A DNA stretch of 64,000 nt, from NCBI GenBank assembly GCA_021442155.1, contig CM038216.1:89004945-89068944 (forward strand), in the 5' to 3' direction. The position numbers and the translations under genes were made by a program. The notes under the pieces were generated by a model, which was given only the letters and a program-made list of their open reading frames with translations, did no database searches and had not been told where the DNA came from. The stretch's first letter is position 1, and the number at the start of each line of letters is the position of its first letter. This stretch comes from Cymbidium sinense. Its lineage: Eukaryota; Streptophyta; Magnoliopsida; Asparagales; Orchidaceae. Shown piece by piece: positions 36,700 to 47,911 of the stretch.

Positions 36700-38430
36700 A
36701 TAGCCATGTGGCATTGTTAAACCAGGGAAGTGAGGTAATCAAATGACCTCCTTGGAGATAGCTAAAGCCTCATATTCTCGGGATGTCAAGACTATATACC
36801 CATTTGCATTCAAATATATGTAAATTTGTATACATGAACATAAGAAGTAAGCACCAAATCATATGGCTAATTAATTCAACCACTTAGTCAATTATGAATG
36901 CATGCAATTTTAATGTAAAATGGGATTTTGATTCTTTTATTACATATACATATGCATGTACAAAGATATATGCAAGTATGTGTCATTATTAAACCAAAGA
37001 AGTGAGGTAATCAAATGACCTCTTTGGGGCTAACTAAAGTTTTGCATTCCTAGGATGTCCAGGCTATATACTTACTTTTATTGGACACACATGGATGTAT
37101 ACATAAATGAGGAACAAATCATGGAAATATTGTATATTTTATTTGAATGAATCATTTATATATATGAATTAAAGCTCTATCCAAATTATAATGTTGAAAT
37201 ACATAAGAATGAAATCAAATGGGTACGTGTCATTATTAAATCAGGAAAGTGATATAATCAAATGACCTCCTTGGGCTAGCAAAGCCTCGTGTTTCGGGAT
37301 ATCACTATATACCCATTACCATTCAAACATATAAATCATGAATAGAAGAAAGGGAACACAACATTCATACACTTAAGCTATAAGCACATGCATTTCTTAT
37401 GTATTTATAACTAGCATCATAACACATATTATTATTCATTTATAAGATTTTGAAAAATACATTGTGATAATAGCCACACATATATTAAATCAAATCAACA
37501 CATGCAATCGTACATAAACAAAATCCATTTTATTTTACTTGATTTTGAAAAGATGGATGCATGAATTTAAATGACTTACCAATTTAACATGATTGGAAAA
37601 ATGACAATGAAATATAAGCATGTGATTCATTCAACCAAACTAGTTCTTATCAAATCAAACAAGATTTTTTAAAGTAAACCAAAGCTTCTTTATTAATTAA
37701 GTTTTTGATTTGATTTGATTTAAAGAGGAGAAGAGAAAACATCACTTGCTATTTTAAACCCATTCCCACATTATTGATTTGATTGAATCATTTATATATA
37801 TGAATTAAAGCTCTATCCAAATTATAATGTTGAAATACATAAGAATAAAATCAAATGGTTACATGTCATTGTTAAATCAGGGAAGTGATATAATCAAATG
37901 ACCTCCATGGGGCTAGCAAAAGCCTCATGTTCCCAGGATATCCAGACTATATACCCATTACATTTCAATCTTATATAAATCAAAACGTGAATAGAGGAAA
38001 GGGAACGCAACATTCATACACTTAAGCTATAAGCACATGCATTTCTTATGTATTTATAACTTGAATCATAACACATATTATTATTAATTTATAAGATTTT
38101 GAAAAATACATTGTGATAATAGCCATGCATATATTAAATTAAAACAACACATGCAGTCTTACATAAATGAAATCCATTTTATTATACTTGATTTTGAAAA
38201 GATGGATGCATGAATTCAAATGACTTGCCAATTTAACATGATTGGAAAAATGACAATGAAATATAAGCATGTGATTCATTCAACCAAACTAGTTCTTATC
38301 AAATCAAACAAGATTTTTTAAAGCAAACTAAAGCTTCTTTATGAATTAAGTTTTGGATTTGATTTGATTTAAAGAGGAGAAGAGAAACCATCACTTGCTA
38401 TTTTAATCCCATTCCCACATTAGTGATTTG
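36700..38430. repeat. Internal tandem repeats of the LTR, including a 637-bp duplication
   Basis: A block around 'tcaaatgacctcc' preceded by 'tgtcattattaaa' occurs four times (about 36704, 36976, 37223 and 37860). The last two belong to a larger, very similar direct duplication of about 637 bp: 37148-37784 and 37785-38425, both starting 'gaatcatttatatatatgaa' and ending near 'cattcccacatta'. High similarity suggests the duplication is much younger than the surrounding decay. Confidence 0.84.
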
Positions 38431-41400
38431 ATTTAATTTAAGAAAATGTAATTAAGTTGATTATATAGGTTAATTAAGTTGAACCCTTAATTTGATAAAT
38501 TAATTACCCTTGCCTATGTCACCTTAAAGTAATTAACTAAATATTTATGAGCCATGATATGCATGGAAAATAAACTTGCAATGATCCTAGGAAATAAAAG
38601 GGGCCTAATGCAATCGGCTCATGATGAATAGTTAATAAGATTAAGGGACTTAATTAATTATTCTTAAGGTTTTCCCACACATGTGGACTAACCATAATTT
38701 CATTAAACTCCTTTAGGTTATTAAACACCTAAAGATCTATTCCATGATTTAATTAATTAAGGTATGATGTGATTATGATTTTAATTTGATTAAGTGATTT
38801 AATTAATTAGTTAAATCTTAATTAGTAAAAATGGGTGAAATGAACTTAGATAAAGGGGTCCTAACCCTATTCCTTAGTTCACTTACTGTTGAACAATGAC
38901 TAATAAACTTAATTAATTAATTTATTATTATTCATGAGATTAATTAATCATTAATTAACTTAAAAGAGTAGTTAAGGTTTAATTAGTCAATTTTCCTAAT
39001 TAAGTGAGCAATAAATCCCAAGAAAATCATGGGAGGTAGAGGTCATCCCATTAAATTAACCCATAAATTTTTGGATTAATTGCTCAAGTAATTAAGGAGT
39101 AACTAAGCTAATAAATGTTGTAATTAAACCTTAATTTCTATTCAAAATTTTTTAAGATCAGTATTTAATTAATTTTTCTCTGAAATTACTATAAAATGAG
39201 TATTTATTTGCATTTTTTATTTTTCTATGATTTTTTATGATTTTTAGAAGTTTCAGCCATTAAAAATGATTAATTAAGCCAAATTAAAGCCTAATCCTAT
39301 TGGTGTCATGTGGCGCACTGATGCAGTGTGCTTTCCACATGGTGTCGCATGCTTGACTACTTATTAATTATCTGACTCAGCGCCCATGTGGCTAAGAAAG
39401 ACGTACTTTCTCCTGCACCATTTGATCTAAGATCAAATGGCTATGATTAATCTGATAGCTTAATAAGATTAAATCATATCGATCTAGTGGATCTAATCAC
39501 GACCATCCTTTCCGATCTCGTGGAACAGACATTGCGTGATCTAATGTCATGCAAGTGAGGGAGAATGGAGTCCATCCACCATTTCTCACTTGATCCAAGA
39601 TTACCTGAGCTCAAATCAACTCTAAAAGAATCCCACACCTTCATGACATCGATCAGAGGGGATCTAACAGTCAATATCAGACGAGAAACAAGTTTTCTTC
39701 AAAAAGTTCCAACCCATTTTTGCCTAATGATTGATTTTACCTCATCGAAACTCAAGACCAGTGGCTCAAACGATTGAGGAAGCTTCATCTAGTGGAGACG
39801 AAGCCCTGTTGAGAAGCAATTAGATCAATTCCTTGATGTTCCCTTAGAAGGCCATGAATCGATGATTTAGAGCTCGACTTTGATCAAGGTCCCACCTATG
39901 GTGCTCAGAAAGCTTGGGAGATAATTTATTTTTGCTCGATGGGGCCTAAGAAAGGTGCGTGCAAAGTTAATTTGAGTTTGATGGAGAAATAGGGAATTTA
40001 AGTTAGAAATGAGAGTGTTTTACTTCAGGATAGACAAAAATGGAATTTTTTTATTGAGGAATGAGCTTGGGAGCTTAGGGAATGGCTCTAGCAACTCACC
40101 TTGGGTAGCTAGGGCTCTAAGGAATGATTTTTGTGTGTGTTAGAGTTGAAACGAGGGGGTGTATACACCCCTTCATCTTGATCAAATGATGGTATTTGGT
40201 TTGGCTTCTAGTGGCCATCCGGCCATCTTAAGGAGTTGTGGGTGGTAGGGAGGAGGTGAGTTGGCTCGACTTGGTTGGTTGAAGGTGTGGAGGTGGCTGG
40301 AAAGGATGAATCATGGGTGTTCTATGGGTTTCCAATGCTCTAATAGGGAGGGTGAGGTGATTTAACCTTCCATGGGTCATGGTTGACCCAACCACCCCTT
40401 GGGTCAAGTTGGGTAGTGTCACAGGTGCCTAGCTAGACCATTGAGAGAGTACCAAGTGGTCAAGGAATGGAAATGACCACTTACATTGGTGATTTGTCTC
40501 ATGTGATACTCTTGAACCAAGGTTGGAATGATCATTTGGCATAGGAGATGATTTGGGCAGATTTGAAATTAGCAAAAAGTCGGTTAGCCAAAATTTCAAG
40601 TCAATTGGAGTTGATTTGGTTAGGTTTGGCTTGATTTGACTCATTTAGGTCAAATTGGGTTAGGTTGGTTGACCAATTGGTTGGGTCAAACTAATGGTTG
40701 GGTCAAGTTCATATGATCATGTGTGATGTTTTGGTTCAATTGGTTTGGTTTAGTTTGGCTTAGATTTAATTTTGGCTCATTTAAAATCATTTGGGCTCAA
40801 ATGGGTTAAGTTGACAAATTTGACCAAATTGGCCAAATTGGCTTGGGTTGGGTGTTTTTTGGGTTTAGTTGATCGATTAGAAATGATTGCAGGCTTTGGT
40901 TTCAATTAATTTGAAGTTGGTTTTGAGGGCCAAGTTGAACCTTTAGATCAATTTGGGCTAAGTAGGTCAATTGGGTTCAATTGGGTCAAATTATGGCTTT
41001 GGTCAAGTTCAACAATGAATTTAGAACGGATTTGAGCCATTGGATGTAATAAAATTAGTTTATATTTTGATTTGACCCAATTTGGTCTTTTAAGTCAATT
41101 TGAGTCAACTTGAGTCAAGAGGGACAATTGGGTTTAGTTTGACTCAATTGAAGGTCAAGTCATATTCAAATATTGATTTTGATTTGGTATGAATATTGGT
41201 TTTAAAAGATTTGGATTAGGTTACAATTTGGCTAGTTTGGGTTCATATAGGTTAAGGGGTTGACTTGGTTTGACCCAATTTGTGATAATTAATCAACCTA
41301 AGATGTTTAACAATTATGATGGGAGGTTTTGATGGGCTTGGTTCAATCCAATTTAAGTAGGTTGAAGAGTTGGCCCAAATAGGTAAATTGGCCACTTTGG

Positions 41401-42404
41401 GTTAAGTGGACCAATTGGATTTAGTTTGGTTGATTTTGGGTTGAGTTTGATTTAGTTGAGTTTATATATGGATTTGGGATTGATATATAAATTCACAATT
41501 GTTGGGTTCAAATGGGTTTTGGTTCATTTGAACATTTCTAGTCAAAAGGGTTATGTTGGGTTTAACTTGGGTTGATTTTGGTTTGGATTGATGATCGTAG
41601 ATTTCATTTATATTTGTGAATATGATTAAAGCTATGATTGATTCATGAGAAAATCAATTGAATTTATGTTTTGGAATGAAGGAATTTGGCTAAGTCCATA
41701 GAGTTGGGTCATGTGGCTTAGGATTGGATTTTGATTTTATTTGATTTAGTTTGATTTTGTTTTGATGATTTAAATGTATATTTCATTTAAATTTGTGAAT
41801 ATGATTGAAAATATGATTAATTTGTGAGAAAATCAATTGAGTTTGACTTGATTTGGATTAAGCTTTGGCTAAGTCCATGGGATAAGTCATATAGGCTTAA
41901 GAAGGTTTGATTTAATTTGATTTAGTTTGATTTAGTTTTGATCGTTTTAAATGTAGATTTGATTTATATTTAGGAAGATGATTGAAGATATAAATTTATT
42001 ATGAGAAAATAAATTTATTTTAGATTGATTTGATTAAGATTTGGCTAAGTCCATAAGTCATATGGTTTAGGAAGTGTTTCAAGTTTGAATTTGATCATGG
42101 GCTTCAATCATTTGGTTTTGGAATTTAGGTTAGGATTTGGATTTGAATTTGATGTTTGAATTGAACTTGAGGTTTGGTTTCAAAAGGTGAATATGGAGTA
42201 GATTTGCGTTGTAGGGTAGGTGGATTATCTTAATCCCTACGGCATAACCTAATCCTATATTTAACCCTTCTAAGTCTTTAGGCTTAGGTTAAGTGTTTAC
42301 CTAATTATTAGAAGTGTCTTATGATTATGGAAGTATTTGTGTCTAGAAGACTCCTAAGTCTAAGATGGGAAGATTGAATCTGCACTCCAAAAGTGATGTC
42401 AATA

Positions 42405-42409
42405 GGCCT
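42405..42409. repeat. Target-site duplication, right copy (GGCCT)
   Basis: This is identical to 34198-34202 and marks the right end of the solo LTR insertion. Confidence 0.82.
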
Positions 42410-43495
42410 TAGGCTGCACAGTGTTGCTCTTAGAGATAGATGATTTGAAGACCGAAGCCAAGTTTCACATTATAGACTAAGATACATGAGAACAACATAG
42501 TTCCATCCTCTCTAAATCAGTGTATGAAGTTTGTCAGAGGTGGGATCATCTACTGTGTCATAGGAGATCTCAAGCCATTTACAGTTCACGAGGTCAACAT
42601 ATATGAGGATGCGGCTTACTACCTCCCTCAAAATCAATATGCCTATTCTCGTGAACTTGGCCAAAGTTAAAAATAAAAAATAGAAAAATAAAATGAAAAA
42701 GAAAGAGAAAAAGTTAAAGAAAAAGAAAATAAAAGAGAAAATAAAAATAAAAGGGAGCAGAAATAGACTTGGAGGAGGAAGTGGAGCATGACATTAGATT
42801 CCACCAACAGTTCATTACCCCATTCGAACATATAGGTAGGATGACCTAACCTCTAATAGGCAGAGGAAGAAGCCAGTATAGACATAGTCCTAGGGGTGGA
42901 AAACCTCCTAATTGGCCACCCAATAGAAGATATGTCCTAGCTATTGGGAGTACACATGTTATCCATATAGACATAGAATCATGTTCATAAGATGAGTCTT
43001 ATATGGTTAGCACACCAGCCAACTCTGCTTAACATTAGATTCCCTTGTAGGTGACACTTGAGCTAGATAGCGATGGAGATTGGGCTCCAAAGTAATGCAT
43101 AAGTGTATCCAAGTCTACATGTGAAACAGTTAGGCATCAGTTGGGAACCATAGCTCTAACCCCACTTTGCTGTCAAAAAGCTGAGGGTTTTGTTGTTTAA
43201 GAAGCTCCTAAGTCATCCACAGGTGTGAAGACTCAAAGGTTCTTTCTGGGAGCATTATCCCCAAGTCAAGAAGTTGATGTAGAACTTGAGGATGATTCAT
43301 ATAAAGAATTAATAGAATTACCTTTTGAGTAGTACTTTCATTGTGTTCATAATTTAGTAAAGAAAGGGTTAATCCCACATACTTGGTCAAAGAATAAGTC
43401 AGACTACTCTGAAAGAATATAGAAGAATAAATGTAAAAGCTCTCAATCAAGACTAAGACTAGGATTCGATATATTGGGTCCAGTCGATGATGATA
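42405..43495 (+). pseudogene. pro: Protease C-terminal half and linker, element E
   Basis: After the solo LTR the protease resumes at the same codon position. The DNA near 42500-42560 matches A's 'HENKMILSSLHQC' segment. A Lys-rich low-complexity stretch follows (42665-42755), then the linker 'DDSYKELIELPF' (about 43290-43330) up to 'LGPVDDDN' (about 43480), the start of the RT region. Several stops break it. The 43450-43208 frame on the other strand is only the complement of this linker. Confidence 0.75.
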
Positions 43496-44340
43496 ATTAA
43501 TGCTTAGGATTCGGTACTTACCTTAAAAATGTTGGTGTTATATACTAGTGGTCTATGACTTGAATCTTTGATGAACTCATTCATCATTAAGTCGAGTGCT
43601 TTGTTAGTGACCTCATGGTCAAAAGTAGAAAAAATGAAGATCATCTCTTTGAGTTGAGAGTAGTTTTTGAATACTTAGGATAATTTAACCTCAAAATGAA
43701 CCCCCTAAAGTGTGCATTCAGAGTAGCTTCAGAGAAATTCCTTGAGTTTATTATCTGACATCAGGGAATCAAAATCAATCCAGAGAAGATCAAGGCAATA
43801 TTAGAAATGCCACCCCTAAAAGTTTAACTCATCTCAGATCATTGCAAGGTCAATTGACGTATCTAAGACACTTTATATCCAACCTATCAGAAAGATGTCA
43901 GCCATTCTAAGAACTTGTCAAAAAGGATTCCAAGTTCAAGTGGGATGATAAATGTGAGCATGCCTTCGAAGACATCAGTCATTACCTAATTATGCTGCCA
44001 ATTCTAGCAGCCCCTATCCCAGGCAAGCCACTCATACTTTACACTACTATGTTAGACAACTCCTTTGGTGATTTGTTGCCCCAAGCTAGTGATGAAGGGA
44101 AGGAAAACATACTCTACTACCTCAGCTATCACCTATTCACTGCTAGGGCTAATTATCCATCGATTATGAAGCATTTCCTAGCTTTAATCTTTACATGCTA
44201 AAAGCTACAGCACTACATGCTTCCCCATAAGGTGAACTTAATCTCTAAGATCAATCCACTACGGTATCACATGACACGGTCGATGCTAATTAGATGGTTT
44301 TCATGATGGTCCATGATCCTCTCATAGTTTGACATTACTT
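43496..44340 (+). pseudogene. Reverse transcriptase, element E (core deleted)
   Basis: From the RT start at GPVDDD the sequence jumps near 43555 directly to the block with B's catalytic box, losing roughly 750 bp of RT fingers and palm. The box reads ECFVSDLMVKS where B has ECYVDDLVVKG, so the first of the two catalytic Asp residues is Ser. Then 'NLKMNPLKCAFRVASEKFLE' (43690-43745) and the thumb/connection region to 44340 follow, including the 43992-44201 frame. Reverse transcription by this copy is excluded. Confidence 0.82.
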
Positions 44341-45040
44341 TCGTACCCCTCTATGTCGTGAAAGGACAAGCGCTAGAAGATTTCTTAGTGGTACACTCAC
44401 TTCTTGCTGACTCTCCAATTAGTTATGATCTCCCCGATGAACAAATCATGAACTTAGGGGATGCTAGCATTCACCATTTAAAAGATGTACTTTATTGGAG
44501 CAACTTCCTCTCAAAGAGGAGAAGAACCACTATCTACTATTCAAGGAAAGGCAGTGGTAGGAATAATTCTCTTAACTCTAGACCGTGATGTGATGAGATT
44601 CTCATATCATCAATCCTTGCACCAACAAGTCAAATATGAAGCTCGATTGCCAATTTGGAGTTATCCATTACTCTAAGCATCCAGAACATCAACATCTTCA
44701 GGGATTCTCAACTAGTTATCAACCAAATCGCTGGGTCTTATAAGGTTATAAAGCCCAAGGTCCATCACTACCACAAGTGCACCATAGAGTTGTTAGCCAA
44801 AATCCTAGAGGTTACCATTTATAAGATTCCTCGAGGAGAGAACATCATAGCGTATGCTTTAGCCAAGCTTTCCAAAGTGTTGGCATGTGCAGAGGATGAG
44901 TCCATATCGATAAAGGTCAAAAATAAATAAGTATTATCCCTTATTGATATTGAACTCATCAAAAAGTACTCTCTTGAAGGGGAAGTTGCCATTACAAAGA
45001 GGGATGAGGAGTTAGATTGGAGGCTACCATTCATGGATTA
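44341..45040 (+). pseudogene. RNase H, element E
   Basis: 'VKGQALEDFLVVHSLL' (44358-44405) is the KGQALADFL-type lead-in common in Tat-lineage elements. The first catalytic position reads 'MYFIGATSSQ' (44485) where B has 'YFDGAASF', so Asp is replaced by Ile. Further on are 'NIFRDSQLVINQIAG' with its Asp and 'RGENIIAYALAKLSK', where the last Asp is Tyr. The 44655-44930 frame carries the second half. Two of four catalytic residues are therefore lost. Confidence 0.86.
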
Positions 45041-46045
45041 CTTAAACAAAGACAATCAACCTCAACAAAAGTCCCAAGTCTATCAGATGAAGTAGAGAGC
45101 ACTTTCTTATGCTCTTATGGATGGTGTCTTATACCAACGGTCTTTCAATCATATATGGTTATGTTGTTTAGACAAGCATGAAGTCTGTAAGATTGTGACC
45201 AAGGTACACTCAAAATTATGTGGAGCTAACTAATCCAATCCAAAGATGAAAGCCAAGATCAAGAGACTAGGATATTACTGGTCATCAATAATCAAAGATT
45301 GCATGGATATTCCTAGGAGACACCACCAATGTTAAATACACAATGTGGTCCTACACCAACCACCTAACATTCTACATCCTACATTGGCCTCATGGCCATT
45401 CAAGTGTTGGGGTACAAACATAGTGGGTCCGATTGATCATTCTTATTCCAAGGGTCATTGGATCATCTTAGCTGCTATTGATTACTTTTCCAAATGGGCG
45501 AAGATGATTCTGCTCAAAAAGGTCACGACTCAGCATGTGCTCCAATTTTTTACGAACCATATTGTATATAGGAAATAATTGCCTCGATGAATTATATCTG
45601 ATAATGGTACTACATCATAGATTGGAGATATTCTGCAATCAACTATCCAAGGGAAAATGTCTTAGTAGAATCGTTCAACAAAACTCTCATCCAAATATTA
45701 AACAAGACACCTAATAATAACAAGCGATAGTGGCATGAGCAGTTAGTTAAAGCCTTGTGGGCCTACCACACCACATATTGAACTCCAACTCAATCTACTC
45801 CTTTCTCCTTAGTTTATGGGTCTAAAGCTATTCTACCATTAGAAGTCTAACTCCCAACACTAAGGATAGTTGTGGGTAGCAAGATCATAATAGAGCAGAA
45901 TGCCAAGTTGCGGTTCGAAGAGCTCGAAGTTTTGGAGGAGAGAAGGCTGTGGGCTTGCCAAAATCTCAAGTTGTACAAAGATAAAATGATTCAAGCTCAC
46001 AACAAGTTGGTCCATCCTAGAGCTTTTCAAGTAGGAGAGCTTTTT
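45041..46045 (+). pseudogene. int: Integrase, element E (cut by telomere-like repeats)
   Basis: The zinc-binding part is recognisable as DNA (45160-45330). The core in the 45345-45578 frame has 'LASWPFKCWGTNIVGPIDH' and 'AAIDYFSKWAKMILLK'. 'IISDNGTT' follows at about 45590. Asn replaces the first catalytic Asp, as in B. The Glu segment near 45660 is broken. The C-terminal region 'NKLVHPRAFQVGELFLG' ends at about 46045, where the sequence passes without a gap into TTTAGG-like repeats. No 3' noncoding region or LTR follows. Confidence 0.84.
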
Positions 46046-47449
46046 TTAGGTTTTTATTTAAGTTTTTATTTTATTTTATTATTTTATTTTATTTTGGTTC
46101 AGGTTTTTTTTATATATTTTATTTTTTAGGTTTTATTTACTTTAGGTTGAGGTTTTTAGGTTTTCAGGGTTTAGGGTTTAGGGTTTAGGGCTTAGGGTTT
46201 AGGGTTTGGTGTTTAGGGTTTAGGGTTTAGGATAGTAGATTTTAGGGTTTAGGGTTTAGGATTAAAGGTTTAGGGTTTTAGGTTTTGGGTTTAGGGTTTT
46301 AGGGTTTAGGGTTTAGGGTTTAGGGTTCAGGGTTGTAAGTTTAAAGGTTAGGTATTTTTTATTTTTTAATTTTAACTTTTAAAAAATTAAGTAAACTAGT
46401 TGGTTCAGGTTTATTAAGTTTATTTAGTTTTTTATTTTATTTTATTTTTTATTTGTATTTTGGTTTATTTTTATTTTAATTTAGTTTAGTTTATTTACTT
46501 TAGGTTTATTTATTTTAGTTTATTTTTTTAGGTTTAGGATTAGGTTCATATTTTTATTTAATTTTTTTAGGTTTGTGTATTAGGTTTTTATTTTAGGTTC
46601 ATTTTTAAGTATTATTTTTTATACTTTAGTTTTAGTTTTATTTTTTGTTTATATTATTTTATTTAGTTTAGGGTTTATGTTTAGTTTATTTTAGGTTTAA
46701 GTTTTGGTTTATTTTATTTTAGTTTACTTTAATTATAGTTTAAGTTTAGGTTTATTTTATTTTATTTTTTTTTGGTTTAGGTTTTTTTTAGTTTATAGTT
46801 TATGTTTTAATTTCTATTTATTTTGAAGTTTTATTTTTATGTTTATTTTTTAGGTTTAGGTTTTTATTTATTTTTTATTTATTTTATTTTACATTTTTTT
46901 TATTTTTATTTTTTATTTAGTTTTTATTTTATTTAGGTTTTTTATTTTTAGCTTTATTTTATTTTATTTTTTTATTTTATGGGGCATACGATGATTCGTT
47001 CACCGTCTTTGGCATTTTAGTTTAGGTTTTTATTTATTTTATTATATTTTTAGGTTTAGGTTTAGGTTTTAGTTTAGGATTTTATTTTGTTTTATTTTTT
47101 AATTTATTTTAATATTTATTTAATTTTGGTTTAGGTTTTTAGGGTTTTAGGTTTTAGGGATTGGGGATTAGGGTTTAGGGTTTAGGGTTTATGATTGTAG
47201 GTTTTAGGGTTTAGGGTTTAGGATTAAGGTTTAGGGTTTAGGGTTTACGGTTTAGTATTTAGGATTTAGGGTTTAGGGTTTTTGGGTTCAGGGTTGTAGG
47301 TTTAGGGTTAATTTTAGGGGATAGGGTTTAGGGTTATGGTATTATTTTTATTTTTTTATTTTTTTATTTTTAGAGTTTAAGGTTTAGGGTTTGGTGGTTA
47401 GATTTTAGGTTTTAGTTTAGGGTTTATGGTTTTTGATTTTTTTTTAACA
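46046..47449 (+). repeat. Degenerate telomere-like array (TTTAGGG sense)
   Basis: Dense TTTAGGG words occur at 46160-46340 and 47150-47330, with T-rich TTTTATTTTA phrases between them. A short non-repeat piece, 'acgatgattcgttcaccgtc', is embedded at about 46985-47015. No coding sequence is seen. Confidence 0.86.
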
Positions 47450-47911
47450 GAAAACAAATTCAGATTAAACATTTCTTCTTTTCAATTTCATCAACCAAGT
47501 AACACTCTAGGTTTTCTAAGGCACAAGTGATGACATAGATAAAAAATGAGCTCGCATATAGCAAATAAAAAACCCTAGATAACTAGAACCATCTCTATTA
47601 CAAAGAAATAATTCCATATGCAGTAGATCGGATCAACCATTCTTTAGTTTCTCTAATTCCCATCAAAACCTTTTCAGCCTCTTGTGTAGTGGGATCCACC
47701 ATTATATCCTTATTTTCTCCCTCCGCCACCACCACGACTGTAACCTCCGTCGCTCCTCCCACCTTCATAACCACCACTACTCCGACCACCACCTCCCTAT
47801 CCACCAGCATCTCCAGATCCCCAACCACCATTGCGATAACCACCAACTTCACCTCCACCAGGTCTAGATCTGGTTAGCGTGGTGTTCCTTCCATCAAGGT
47901 TCAGCCCATTC
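47450..47911 (-). pseudogene. Glycine-rich RNA-binding protein gene tail, copy 2
   Basis: On the minus strand it begins 'NGLNLDGRNTTLTRSRPGG', the end of an RRM followed by the Gly-rich domain (plant proteins typically have NGQ-LDGRNITVNEAQSR here). It continues 'GYRNGGWGSGDAGG', stop, 'GGGGRSSGGYEGGRSDGGY', 'SRGGGGGRK', stop, and ends with a degraded SDGNWRN followed by a stop at 47644. Two or more in-frame stops make it non-functional. The 3' flank to 47450 matches copies 1 and 3 and ends in an A-rich run on the gene strand (T-run near 47438-47446), perhaps a poly(A) remnant. Confidence 0.83.

Larger units (their letters stand above)
34203..42404 (-). mobile_element. Solo LTR of 8.2 kb, same retrotransposon family
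   Basis: The insertion is bounded by GGCCT duplications and interrupts E's protease gene. On the minus strand it begins TATTGACATC (42404; TGTTGACC in the 24392 copy) and ends TTAACACCACA (34203). These are the same ends that border internal sequence in A (2098, ACCACA) and B (24392 and 9847). It has no RT or other coding domain, so it is a single LTR left after recombination between the two LTRs of an element. The open frames inside it (35740-35994, 39474-39777, 40228-40644) are short, unsupported by similarity and probably chance. Its 8202-bp length is extreme for an LTR. Confidence 0.8.

Noticed and set aside
34203..42404. A DNA transposon or Helitron
   Set aside because: No terminal inverted repeats or transposase were seen. 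The ends coincide with LTR boundaries of the Ty3/gypsy copies, and the duplication is 5 bp.
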